Assembly: GCA_964020155.1 (NCBI GenBank)
Contig: OZ026546.1
Coordinates: 7,278,879 to 7,342,878 of the forward strand
Origin: Chondrilla cf. caribensis
Taxonomy: Eukaryota; Porifera; Demospongiae; Chondrillida; Chondrillidae
Direction of reading: 5' to 3'
Length of the DNA: 64,000 nucleotides
The notes under the pieces are model-generated. The model saw nothing but the letters and a program-made list of their open reading frames with translations, ran no database searches and was not told the DNA's origin. Below, piece by piece: positions 1-12,009 of the stretch. Numbering within the stretch: the stretch's first letter is position 1; every line of letters starts with the position of its first letter. Made by a program: the position numbers and the translations under genes.

Positions 1-213
1 AGGGTGCTATAATAGTATGATTGCATGTGGATAACAATCAACATACTCACAGTTTACAAAAACTAATGATAGGAATAATTAACTAATACACCATCTAACA
101 ATAACATTACAGAGAATAGATATACAAGTAGCTAAATATAACTGTTATCATGCGTATAGTACATTGCAGATGGGATGTCACCCATGTCAGCCATAGAAAC
201 GGAGGAGGTGATG
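1..213. other. 3' flank of the ETS gene
   Basis: AT-rich sequence downstream of the ETS stop codon, presumably 3' UTR. No clear polyadenylation signal was assigned and no other feature was seen. Confidence 0.4.
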
Positions 214-1470
214 TTAATGCATGTAGGTGTTGCTCATGCTGTGTTGGTTGTAGGGGGAACCTGGGATGGGAGACGTGGAGTACGGGGAGGCAGTCGGGCT
301 GGGCGTGAGGTTGATGTGTTGGAAGTCTGGCAACAGATTGCTTGGTAGAAAGTGTCCCCCGTAGAGGGGCTGCTGTGGCTGCTCGATCTGGATCGCGGGA
401 GTGGTCTCCTCTCCTCGAAGACGACTCTGCATCTCCTGAAAACTCATACTCAGCATGTTCTCGAGGTCACAGACAAACTGGTAAACGTATCTCTTCCCGG
501 GAACTTTGCGAATGATGCTCTTGTCGTAATAGTAACGGAGGCCCCTGCTCAGCTTCTCGTAGTTCATGCGAGGTTTGTTCTTCCTCGCGCCCCACTTTCG
601 AGCAACCTCTTCGGGGTCATTCAATTTGAACTCCCACTCACGCCCAGTCCACGTGATGCAGTGCTGGTTCTCCCTATCTGTCAGCAGCTCGAGGAGGAAC
701 TGCCAGAGCTGTATAGGGCCAGGGCTAGTGAAGGTCACCCCGGTGCTTTTTCTGGTCAGAATTGGAGATGTGCTGGGAGAGCCACTGGGGGAGGGTACAG
801 GGGAGGAGTGGCTTGAGTGGTGTGGTGAATGACTTGGAGAGAATGGTGATGGAGATCTGTCAGATGCTGGACTGTGAGCTGCAGAGAGACAAAGAGTAGC
901 CACGGTCACATCAACACTCGTGTTTGTACGTACTGGGTGCCTGGTGTAGTAGCCATTGGCGGAAGGCCTCCCCAGAATGAATAAGATTACCTACCCACCT
1001 ACACATGTGCATCTGTACATGCATCTGTACATGTGTCTGACATGTGTCTGTACATGCATGCATGTGAACATCAATATATACTATACATGTCTACAATCAT
1101 TTCTAGAATACTTCATGTACACATGACGAGCGTGAGTTACGTATGTTAGGAACAACTGTAGTTTCCACGGAAACTGGTTCTCACCTTGTGGGTATGGAGG
1201 CGGCACCAGGAGTCCCGGATGGATTTGGAAATCCACCGGTTCGTCGTGGTTACTGGTGGAATGGGGTGAACCCTCTACATCTATCTTCGGCACTTGGTGG
1301 GGCTCGGGTCCAAAGGCAAAAGGACCTGGTTCATAAGTAAGGTTGTCTATGTTCAAGTCAGCCACTGTATGAAGCAGAAGAAAACTATCAAACAGCCATC
1401 TCTCACCAAGAATGCATACATTCAGGGATGTCGTGAAAAACAGAGGCAGACACACGCACACATGCACACA

Positions 1471-1535
<65 letters not shown>

Positions 1536-4398
1536 AGTGTCTGATCCTCAGCACAAAGAGATAAAAACACCGACACAAAAGATCAAAATGTCTGGAATCA
1601 GGAATACAGTATTCAGACAAAGGCACTTGTCCAGTGAGTTTACCCCCACAGCACTAGAAATGCTATTGCCACCTCAATAGGACCTACGCTTTGTGAACAA
1701 CATACAACCACACACTATAGGACCCATTGACCACCGAGAATTAGCTGGTGAATGGGATAATCGCATTGTCTGAATGGACACATCCATCAACACTCAGGAG
1801 TGAATAGAACCAGGTTGAAACCACTCGCACACGCACACTATGCCAATAATTTCTCTAATTTGACAACTTCGGATGGGAAGAAGCCATCATCCACCACCAC
1901 CACACCAGAACCCATACCCAAGGGCTGTCACCTTCAAGTTAGTGGTCAGGGTCAAATCAATTTAAAGGAGCTAAAACTCCCCCTAAACACCCTCCACTTA
2001 AATTGATTCACTCCACATCACCAGCAAAGGGTACTTCATTAACGCAATTCATAGTTTGTATGAACCTTCCACTACGTCTTCCCAGACACCCTACCGAGTG
2101 GACCACCCGGGTGAGGTTAGCAATGCACACTTCACATGTGGACATATGGGTGTGGTCTTACGTAGGTCAGACAAAGTATGTAAAATCGCATGTGCACATG
2201 TACACATGCATACGTAGGTACACCTTGTGCACATATTGTATGTGTACTTCTACACATGAGTGCATATGAGCTGAACGAACTACACAATGAACATGAACTT
2301 CAACAGTAATCCTCTACTTTCTTGAGAAAAAACTACAGAGCAGCATATGGGAGTGCCTGATGTGAGATGCACACACAACACATGCGCACAATATATGCAT
2401 TTGGTAAACACTGGTGTGTTGTGCTGTGCGAGACGTACTTGTTGCTTTTGCACGAAGTTTTTCCAAGGCATTGTACAATTGGTCCCCGACAAATTTAGGC
2501 CCACCGAGGGTGGAGATGAAAAATTCACGGCTCAGGTGACAGAGCTCACTGCCTGAAATGTTCATGGTGTTTGTGGAGAAATTGGAGTATTGTAGCTCTT
2601 TTTTGCAGTACTCAATCCACTCTTCAACTTGCTCTGGGGACCAACAAACTGGGTCTGGAGGAGGAGAACAGGGGGATGGTGAAGTATCGTGAAGGTGTGA
2701 CAACAGACACAAAAGTATCGTGAAGGTACGAAAACAGACACCCACACACACAAGTACTGAAGTACACACACATGCGCGCACTCACCGAAGCACGCACACG
2801 CACACACACACACACACATGCATTCATAGTCAGCATACTATTTTGCATATTGAAAGTATTTGTGTCAGCTATTTTCACCTATTTTCAAAACCCCCACACA
2901 TAATTCCCAGGGCACACCCTCCATAACCATGTAGCACACTCACACATTGTGTAATGGAGCTGCTGTATATATAGTAACAGGGAGCACGGGGATATGGAAA
3001 GCTGCTTTGTGAGATACTTCCAAAGACGGAAATAGCTGACAACTGAGTTTTGTGAGAGGGGTGATGGTGGGGAGTGAGAGGTGTGTACTGTGTGATGGTG
3101 GGGAGTGAGAGGTGTGTACTGTGTGATGGTGGGGAGAGTGAGAGGTGTGTATAGTGTGATGGTGGGGAGAGTGAGAGGTGTGTAGAGTGTGATGGTGGGG
3201 AGAGTGACGTATTTGTTTCTAGTTCACAACCATCCAACCACATCTGTACACACATCGTACAGGCTAACATCGAAATTAGGACAATTTCTCAATCGAGACC
3301 ACCTTTGCTAGTCTAAGTGTGGTCACTTGTGGGGTTCCCCTACGTATGTACAGAGAGCCATACGTCTTGTGGCATACGAGATATAATAATAAATATCATG
3401 GGGAATTGCATAGGACGATGCATCCATTCAAGCTATAGCCTGCCTGTAAACTTCCTTCCTCAAGATGGTGAAATAGGTCAAAGTCTACGCTAACTCAATC
3501 TAATTGCATTCCCCAGCAGAAAGAGGTCACAGACGGTCTGGCCTGGAGGCTAGGATTAAAACATCTGGTCATGTGTACACCCGTAATGAAATTCACGGCT
3601 TTAGGAATAATAGTATTCATTGACATGGGATCAACTATGTTGGGCTACACAATATATACACTGCTGTAATGAAATTCACAGCTTTCGGGATAATAGTATT
3701 CATTGACATGCCATTAGCTATGTTAGGCTACCTTGTCCATGCCCACGCATTATCATAAGTAAACAGTATACAAAACCAACACCACATGACCAAGAGGACT
3801 GAAGAAGGGTGCCCCTATCGGATTACAATATTATGCAGGGTTGTTTCCTGTTAGGGCAGACATTGGTACTTGTGATATTTTACATTTTCATGACCTGCCA
3901 GTTGTAATATCTCCCTAATTTGCATACTACTGGAGCATTGTGACTCACAAGAGGAAATGTTGAGACTGTGTGATGGTGCAATTACACACACACAAAAGAC
4001 TAAATACACACTGTCCCACACTCCTACAGATAGAGTTATTGTAGAGAACATTTCCCAACATTATTGGCATACCAATATGATCAGGGACTTCTTCCCTCAC
4101 ACACAGAAGGGAAACATCACACTAACAAGGTTTCCAGGATTTCTGGGCAGTTTCAATAGATTTTTTGGATTCACACATTTCTACAAAGTGAAGTTTAAAA
4201 CCTCCAGTGTGCAAAGAGGCATTCAAGTGGTCAGGTTGTGCTGTGTTTGGGACCTGTTCTACTGTTAACATTAACAACAACAGTCTTTGATGACTGCCAC
4301 ATCTGAAAATTCCATTCCAGAGTAAAGATGAATTTGGGATTGGACACACACACACACACACACACACACAGTGTCTGATGCTCGCACACACACAGCAC

Positions 4399-4447
<49 letters not shown>

Positions 4448-4818
4448 CTTGGTATTCCTTTACTTTGCATTATAGCTTGGTATGGCTCGGTCAAATCGTC
4501 AGAGAACATACTCCCTGAAGTGGGCTCAGCAACTGTCACCGGTGGGGGTACGATAGGCACTGTTGGGACAAGAAGAAGAAAAGGACAATATAACACGAGT
4601 AAAGGAGACTGAGTTTCATTGAACAAGGTGTAGACTGTCTATACAAGCAAGCAACCATTTTGGTTGATAAGCCACTTCAGTACTAAGTGCACACTTGGTT
4701 TAGAATTCCTCTGAGGTGAAAAAGACTTACTCATTGGTCCCAGCCAGGAGAGGGTAAGGTCATAGGGATTAAAGAAACTCAGGCTACCCAGTGGGAGATT
4801 AGCTGCAGCAGTAGCCAT
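214..4818 (-). CDS. ETS-family transcription factor with PNT (Pointed) domain, ETS1/2-like
   Basis: Sequence-specific DNA-binding transcription factor acting in the nucleus. Five exons join in frame: 4818-4731, 4559-4446, 2654-2439, 1364-1185 and 878-214, giving 420 residues; every intron is phase 1. Exon 3 (residues about 68-139) is a PNT/SAM domain with the [10 protein letters not shown] start and [10 protein letters not shown] end typical of Pointed domains. The last exon carries a complete ETS winged helix (about 253-338) with [36 protein letters not shown] and the [12 protein letters not shown] end. These are closest by eye to ETS1/2, with GABPA as the alternative. Ser/Pro-rich stretches flank the domain. 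The ATG at 4818 lies about 90 nt downstream of a TATA box. The exon 2 donor lies at the edge of a (GT)n tract; a second in-frame donor exists at 4462. The subfamily is uncertain. Confidence 0.87.
1450..1530. repeat. (CA)n microsatellite, ETS intron 3
   Basis: A nearly pure CA run of about 50 nt after an interrupted lead-in. It reads (GT)n on the sense strand of the ETS gene. Confidence 0.9.
3055..3210. repeat. Minisatellite, about 31-bp unit, ETS intron 2
   Basis: About five copies of a G-rich unit containing GTGATGGTGGGGAGAGTGAG. Confidence 0.8.
3585..3735. repeat. Tandem duplication of about 65 bp
   Basis: Two diverged copies begin GTAATGAAATTCAC at about 3585 and 3667, and each ends near GGCTAC. 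Confidence 0.75.
4346..4445. repeat. (CA)n microsatellite abutting an ETS splice donor
   Basis: Two CA runs are interrupted at 4371-4385. The distal end is the 5' splice site of ETS exon 2 (exon edge 4446), so the intron begins GTGTGTGT on the sense strand. Confidence 0.85.
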
Positions 4819-4905
4819 TACTGTAGTTAGGATTATCAGGAGGTGTCTAGGAAACTCGCAGGGGAAACTGCTCCACAGAAAACTTGCGAGATATGGCGAC
4901 TTTCC

Positions 4906-4933
4906 CTTTATATACCGGACTGCGATGACGTAA
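4906..4933 (-). promoter_or_regulatory. Core promoter of the ETS gene: TATA box and CRE-like site
   Basis: On the minus strand TATATAAAG (4914-4906) is preceded by TTACGTCA, a CRE/ATF-like octamer (4933-4926). The spacing puts transcription start near 4880, so the ATG at 4818 would follow a short leader. This supports 4818 as a true first coding exon and makes this an internal promoter if the upstream exons belong to the same gene. Confidence 0.6.
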
Positions 4934-5379
4934 TGTAAACAGCTGAACATTGGTACGGCTTCACACAGGATGTGCGAGCATGACGCGTGGGAGCGTTAAT
5001 TGATTACGAAATGCCCCTAAATAGTAACGTGACCGCACACGCACTAACGCCAGGTGGACAAAACGGTCGCCCGCAATGGTGCCAGACCACAAACATGCGC
5101 CCAGTCCGTTTTAAAATGCCAGTAAAGATAACAATTATCGCTATTCCCAATAAGGCAACTGCAAAGTGCAATAGGTATCACGAGACAGGATGCTGGGGTC
5201 AGCTATCGCCATACCAACAGCCATACCAAGACTAAAGTTTACAGACATGTGACATATTATGGACATGTACCCATAGGAATAAAGCATGTTTGATTGAAGT
5301 TGACGTCTGCAAATGGCAGGCACAGGGCACCTGGTTACTGGAATATTATGATAATTTGGATAGGTACACGAAATGACAA

Positions 5380-5423
5380 ACACACGTGCACACACGTGCA
5401 CACACACACACACACACACACAT

Positions 5424-5481
<58 letters not shown>

Positions 5482-5495
5482 CACACACAAACACA

Positions 5496-5561
<66 letters not shown>
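5380..5561. repeat. (CA)n microsatellite
   Basis: A long, lightly interrupted CA array upstream of the ETS TATA promoter. Confidence 0.9.
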
Positions 5562-5563
<2 letters not shown>

Positions 5564-5784
5564 TCTGTCCCAACATGTGAAGTCAGATCAATTCACAACA
5601 ATGGTGAGAAGTGGCAATCGTTCAAGTGGAGGATTCAATTCATGATTTAATGTGGTTAACTGTGGTAACCCAGAAACCCTCAAGAGACATTCAGTTAGAG
5701 AGGAAGCTGGGTGTGCCAAGGTACATCCTGTCTGGAAGGAAAAGGTATTATCAGTTCTTTAAATCATTATAATATTCCAAGAAG

Positions 5785-5787
<3 letters not shown>

Positions 5788-5831
<44 letters not shown>

Positions 5832-5842
5832 TGTGTGTGTGT

Positions 5843-5881
<39 letters not shown>

Positions 5882-5890
5882 TGTGATGTG

Positions 5891-5957
<67 letters not shown>

Positions 5958-6067
5958 TGTGCAGGTGTGGTGTGTGTCTGTGTGTATGTGCAGGTGTGGT
6001 GTGTATGTGTGTGTGTGTGTGTGTAGTGTGTGTGCGTGTGTGTGTGTGTGTGTATGTGTGTGCATGT

Positions 6068-6138
<71 letters not shown>

Positions 6139-6165
6139 AGGTGTGGTGTGTATGTGTGTGCATGT

Positions 6166-6210
<45 letters not shown>

Positions 6211-6222
6211 TGTGTGTGTGTA
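5788..6222. repeat. Complex (GT)n array
   Basis: About 430 bp of GT repeats with GGTGTG, GTATGTG and GCAGGTGTGGTG interruptions that recur as a higher-order pattern. Confidence 0.9.
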
Positions 6223-6865
6223 AAATGTGTGCACATTTGTACAGTACACATGTTGTCGTCAGTTGCAAGCTCCAACATTGTTTGCAGTGTCCAAATAAAC
6301 GTCTTTGTCATCAATATCACATTTGACCAATGACAATACAACTCGGTCACGCAACTGATTTTGAGATTCAGGTTCATAAATCGTCAATACCTTCATCCAA
6401 TAAAACAAAATTCAATTTCACAGAGGACACTTTGATCGCACTCCAAAGGCATGCATACATTATTACCGTCAATCGGACATCTGATACCAATTAGGATGAT
6501 AATTGAATTTTACTTTTAATATCCCACAAGTTGAGAGTGCATAGGAGCAGGGTGAGGATGGGAGGCATGATGGTGTACAATGTTATCACCTGTCCAACTT
6601 GTAGGGCATCTGACACACAAAGGAAATGCCAGCACAATGTATGTTGGGAATGTATACACACTGGGAACATAAATCAATGTACGCCTGTACCACACGTTTC
6701 CCTGACCACCTGTAGGACAGCTGGAATGTATGGTCCCTGATAAGGAGGAGTACCTTCCTTATATGTCGAAGGGGTAAGTACTTGAAGATACTGAGGGTGT
6801 TCCTACGTATGTGTACACATGTCTTTGTGTTGTGCAAAGAGGAGACTGATTAGGAGTAGCGTAAC

Positions 6866-6907
6866 ACACACACACCTACACACACACACACACACATACG
6901 GGCACAC

Positions 6908-6969
<62 letters not shown>

Positions 6970-6975
6970 GCACAC

Positions 6976-7022
<47 letters not shown>

Positions 7023-7023
7023 G

Positions 7024-7058
<35 letters not shown>

Positions 7059-7093
7059 GGCACACACACACACACAGACACACACACATACAG

Positions 7094-7126
<33 letters not shown>

Positions 7127-7144
7127 GGCACACACACACACACA

Positions 7145-7189
<45 letters not shown>

Positions 7190-7195
7190 GCACAC

Positions 7196-7262
<67 letters not shown>
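6866..7262. repeat. Complex (CA)n array with periodic GGCACAC variants
   Basis: About 400 bp of CA repeats broken by CATACAGGCACAC and CACGGGCACACCTACAC. The repeated variants point to duplication of larger blocks. Confidence 0.9.
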
Positions 7263-7264
<2 letters not shown>

Positions 7265-7454
7265 GAGAGAGAGAGAACAGAGAAAAGAAAACTCTCAATT
7301 ACAGTAAGTTCCTATACTTCCCATATTTCTACTCTACACTTTATAGATAATTTAGGATCACTGTAGATTATTAAAACAGATTGGATCACCTCGATAGAAT
7401 AGTGGTAAGGCCTTAGGTTGAGATAAGACACAAGGTGCTCCACCTGAGAAGAAC

Positions 7455-7765
7455 CCATCCTCAATGATGGGGATATCTCAACATGTGGGTAGATAATAGA
7501 GGTTCACTCAGTACAGTCTACAATGATGGGGAGATCTCAACATGTGGGTAGATTATAGAGGTTCACTCAGTACAGTCTACAATGATGGGGAGATCTCAAC
7601 ATGTGGGTGGATTATAGAGGTTCACTCAGTACAGTCTACAATAATGGGGAGATCTCAACATGTGGGTAGATTATAGAGGTTCACCCAGTACAGTCTACAA
7701 TGATGGGGAGATCTCAACATGTGGGTAGATTATAGAGGTTCACCCATTACAGTCTACGATGATGG
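7455..7765. repeat. Minisatellite, 59-bp unit
   Basis: Four to five copies of a unit containing GGGGAGATCTCAACATGTGG, spaced 59 bp. Confidence 0.9.
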
Positions 7766-7816
7766 GAGATCGTAAGATGTGGATAGATATATCACGGACC
7801 CATTTGGTTATTTCAG

Positions 7817-7960
7817 TTCACTTGGTACAGGTACCAGGTGTTGACCAAACAGTGGTCAAGCTACAAAGACACGCAGGACTGTATACTAACACCGTTGATA
7901 GTAGCGTACCCAGGGGACTCACACGCGTGAGGTTCCAAATACATCTCATCTACAACCCTG
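7817..7960 (+). other. Isolated exon-like block, plus strand
   Basis: A T-rich acceptor (GGTTATTTCAG) precedes 144 nt that are open in one frame, and a consensus donor (CCTG/GTGAGT) follows. Both ends are phase 1. The 48-residue translation (VHLVQVPGVDQTVVKLQRH...) is not recognised. No partner exons were found nearby on the plus strand. It could be a decayed or cryptic exon, or chance. Confidence 0.25.
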
Positions 7961-7999
7961 GTGAGTGTTGAACAGTCAGACATACAAATCATGCTGTGT

Positions 8000-9600
8000 T
8001 GTCACGGAAACAAGCACAACAAACACAAATTTGAACAAACGAATACACAAGTGAGAACGTCATGCACACCTACAACCGATAACGCATGACGCATTTAGAA
8101 CTAAAGAAAATTGTCCTACAACAGATAAACAAGACCTCAGACATCAAAAGCTGTACACAAACATATCCTGAGGCTACGTTTGTAGCAGGTACTGATGTAT
8201 CAACATGGGTGTCCACAGTTTAATACATTTTAAAAAAAATCTACGCCAACAATTGATTCTTAAAAATCCACATCGACAATTGATAAAAACATCTCATTCA
8301 ATGTACTGTATGTACGGAAACATAGCTTTTTATCTGAATTAGCGAATAAACAACATGATATCCAGTGAGTACTCACACATCAGGGGCTCTTGGATCTCGG
8401 AGCGAATTGGACATATTGGACAGTTTTGGTACCTTTGTTGACCGAGATTGCAGGGAACAAGTCACATGCAAGTCACATGCATACATCCCCATCTACACAT
8501 TGACTATGGACAGCCATAGCAAGCACATACTTTGGGAGTCTCCCAAACAGTGGTACCTTGAACAGCAACGGCAGTGCTGCTTCGTCTCGTACCTCTCCAT
8601 GAATGCACAATAAGTATTTGAGATTGAAGACAGCACATAAGATCAACTGGCAAGAAGCTAGGATCCTCGCAAGGGAGAACAAGGCTCCTCAATCAAATGG
8701 ATTTTCCCAACAACATATTTGAGATTGTATGCACAGGTATTCTCACAGACACTCCTACCCTTCAACCACTAACACCATATCTCCGATTTCACAGAGCGAG
8801 AGCGTTGAGATACCTCTGGTCACCAGGGATGTGTACACACATACACTCTTCAACCAGGGAACCTTTTAACATACAGCAGCAATGAGCAATGAGTTAAATC
8901 CTATTGGATAATTTCCAACTAAAATATCAATTGGACCAAGGGACTTGTTACATTTTTTTCAAATTCTATATTCAAATTTCATTGGTAGTTTGAATAATTT
9001 CAACTTGAGAATCAATTGGACTACACCACTTGTTGCATTTTTAACATTCCATATTCCGATTCCCGTTTTAGTTCGAATATCGAAATATCCACCAGAATGC
9101 ATGCACGCACATGTTGCTGTGTTCCCGTATGTCATGCGATAGGTACTCGACTACCAGAGGACCCACCATAGCAACACAACTATGCGAGGGTTGGTCTACA
9201 TCCCGCTCTCATGTTTCCACTGACACATGCGAATTATGCAGAAAGTCCTGAATCCAGGCAAGTTGACCCACCAGAGGTCCTAGCAGTGCGTGGAAGCAGT
9301 GTACATGGACAACATGTCGACCACAATGAATGGCTGTGAGTCGCTGTAATCGGGTTAGGCTATTACTGACAATTTGTCTGAATGGGACACATTCACGCAG
9401 CAACAACTGTGGGGATTTCTATGTCATGGTTACCATGGGAACAGAATCCACACAGTACAGAGGACAAGCATTCATTTTAGGAGGCCGTACGGGTCGTACA
9501 CATGACTGATCAGTTGAATCAATGATGGGGGAATTACACTAAGGTAACAATGATCATGAACTCTCCTATTCAATAGCAACTCAACTGGAAAGGTTTCTGA
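8000..9600. other. No confident gene
   Basis: Unique AT-rich sequence. A minus-strand open stretch at 9406-9209 and a possible GTGAGT donor near 8370 were seen, but neither fits a gene model. Confidence 0.4.
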
Positions 9601-9640
9601 GTAAAGATTCTTGGCACCAGTACACTTATATATATAGTAA

Positions 9641-9795
9641 TACACACATGCACACTAACAAACACCCACATACACAAACAAACACACACACACACACACA
9701 CACAAAACACACATGCACACTAACAAACACCCACATACACACACACACACACACACACACGCACGCACACACACACACACACGCACACACACACA

Positions 9796-9852
<57 letters not shown>
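9641..9852. repeat. (CA)n microsatellite with duplicated lead-in
   Basis: CA runs in which a block containing CTAACAAACACCCACATACAC occurs twice. Confidence 0.9.
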
Positions 9853-9854
<2 letters not shown>

Positions 9855-10351
9855 ACAAAACAAGAAGAGAGCACCATCAAAACAACACTAGTAGGTAAAC
9901 ATTACATCAAGTGTGGGGGTGGTGAAACTGAAAGCATACGCTATTATTAGCTAACATTACAACATAAATTTTACACACGATACACAATAGACTATATATG
10001 TACGTACATGTGTATGTACACAACACATACGTATGTAAACACAATACAATTATCTTGTACATATAATCACTGAGAATGCTTCAGTCAGGATGTGTTGTAA
10101 TAATGAAAATGAGAGAATGTTCATCAGACGACATATGTATGTAACTTCCCCATGTTTCCTGTGTCATGCCTTATAAGGAGATATGGAAGCTAAGCATGCA
10201 TCCTCTACATATGGCTCGCCAAAAAAGGGCATGTTATGTCACAGAGCATCGGTACAGACCGTTATTACATAAGGTTTTGTATGTGTGAAAATTCAAATGG
10301 TTCACATGAATGCACACGTGTGCTCAATGTACATATACATACATACAAACG

Positions 10352-10371
10352 TGTACGTGCGTGTGTGTGTG

Positions 10372-10433
<62 letters not shown>
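10352..10433. repeat. (GT)n microsatellite
   Basis: A GT run of about 70 nt on the plus strand. Confidence 0.9.
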
Positions 10434-10434
<1 letters not shown>

Positions 10435-10891
10435 GCATGCCTTTATAAGAGAGAGTCATTATCTAGCAATTATGTACATATGTATATACCATATGTAGGC
10501 AACTAACCATACACACAAACGGGAAATGCAAGCACGTACATACACACACACTCTCCCCATTGCTCAACCAGGCATATCAGGCAAGGGTCAAGTAGACCAC
10601 AGAATGCAGTTCAAAGGATTTTGTTCAGTGAACATGGAGAACACTCACACTCGCTCAGAAGGCCTTCACAGAAACACCCCGGTGGTTGCAAGGACTCACC
10701 ACAGGTGCTACGTACCTGCTGCTTACATTTTGAAGACAATGGGAGATTTCTTGGAAAATCGAATTAAAAGTACAGAGGTTGAGTGACTTCACACTGGGTC
10801 ATTGCATGGGACATAGGCATTGCATCAGGTGTGGAGAGGGGAACAGTGCGATATGAGGTCATGTTCGATGGGACGTAAGATGCTCTCCGTT

Positions 10892-11222
10892 GGAGACACA
10901 CCCATGTGAACACTGTTACTGGAGACACACCCCTGTGAACACTCCCACTTTGGGACACGCCCATGTGAACACTGTTACTGGAGACACACCCCTGTGAACA
11001 CTCCCATGTGAACACTGTTACTGGAGACACACCCCTGTGAACACTCCCACTTTGGAGACACGCCCATGTGAACACTGTTACTGGAGACACACCAATGTGA
11101 ACACTCCCACTTTGGAGACACGCCCATGTGAACACTGTTACTGGAGACACACCCATGTGAACACTTACTGGAGACACACCCATGTGAACACTTACTGGAG
11201 ACACACCCATGTGAACACGCCC
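10892..11222. repeat. Minisatellite, CCCATGTGAACAC family
   Basis: Alternating unit variants containing GGAGACACACCCATGTGAAC with a CTGTTACT or TCCCACTTT spacer; about a dozen copies. Confidence 0.9.
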
Positions 11223-11503
11223 AATTTAAGATAATTAAAACTACGTATGTACAATTCCCACAGCAACGAGAAAAAATCGCCACAAAGGTGGTGAAAATAC
11301 ATGCATACGTACATACACGTACGTATATATATACATACAAGGTGTATTGTCAATTCAAGACATGTGTAATGCACCCACAAATACATACATAGAACACACC
11401 CACTACACATACGTATGTACGTACATAGGATACACCCACTCATCCATACACAGCTACATAAAACACGCCCACTCATGCACACATACGTACATACGTACTT
11501 GCG

Positions 11504-11624
11504 GATAAGTTCAATGGAATTCTCCAACCATAGAAATTTACTGCACTGACGTAGGCAGCAGTCAGGTGCCGAAGAGTTTGGGGAAATAAAATTTCTATGG
11601 CTAGAGAATTCCATTGAACTCATC
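11504..11624. repeat. Inverted repeat, 35-bp arms, 51-nt loop
   Basis: The left arm (11504-11538) and right arm (11590-11624) are near-perfect reverse complements around TTCAATGGAATTCTC. It is a potential stable hairpin on either strand. Confidence 0.8.
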
Positions 11625-11654
11625 CACATACATACATAAATACGTACACACATA

Positions 11655-11940
11655 CGTAATTACATAGGACACACCCACTCATTCATACACAGCTACGTAC
11701 ATAGGACACACCCACTCATTCATACACAGCTACGTACATAGGACACACCCACTCATTCATACACAGCTACGTACATAGGACACACCCACTCATTCATACA
11801 CAGCTACATACATAGGACACACCCACTCATTCATACACAGCTACGTACATAGGACACACCCACTCATTCATACACAGCTACGTACGTACGTACGTAGGAC
11901 ACACCCACTCATTCATACACAGCTACATAAAACAAGTCCA
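11655..11940. repeat. Minisatellite, about 37-bp unit
   Basis: About seven copies of ACATAGGACACACCCACTC plus ATTCATACACAGCTACGT. Confidence 0.9.
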
Positions 11941-12009
11941 CTCATGTATACATACGTATACATACACACATACGTACGTACGTATATACACAAATAGAAA
12001 GATCCCAAC

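Noticed and set aside
5711..6377. Long open frames of CVCV or HTHT repeats here and at every CA/GT tract
   Set aside because: They are translations of dinucleotide repeats, which lack stops in all frames, and have no gene-like features.
6531..6740. Cys-rich plus-strand frame (CPTCRASDTQRKCQHNVCWEC)
   Set aside because: Short, with no splice sites or recognisable zinc-finger spacing; probably chance.
7455..7765. Regularly spaced repeats considered as a CRISPR array
   Set aside because: The copies are head-to-tail with no unique spacers, and the DNA is clearly eukaryotic. All other arrays in the window fail for the same reason.
9209..9406. Minus-strand frame LLRECVPFRQIVSNSL... with a CCCCACAG acceptor
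   Set aside because: It ends in a stop, but its phase 0 entry does not match the phase 1 end of the 12010 exon, and no intermediate exon was found.
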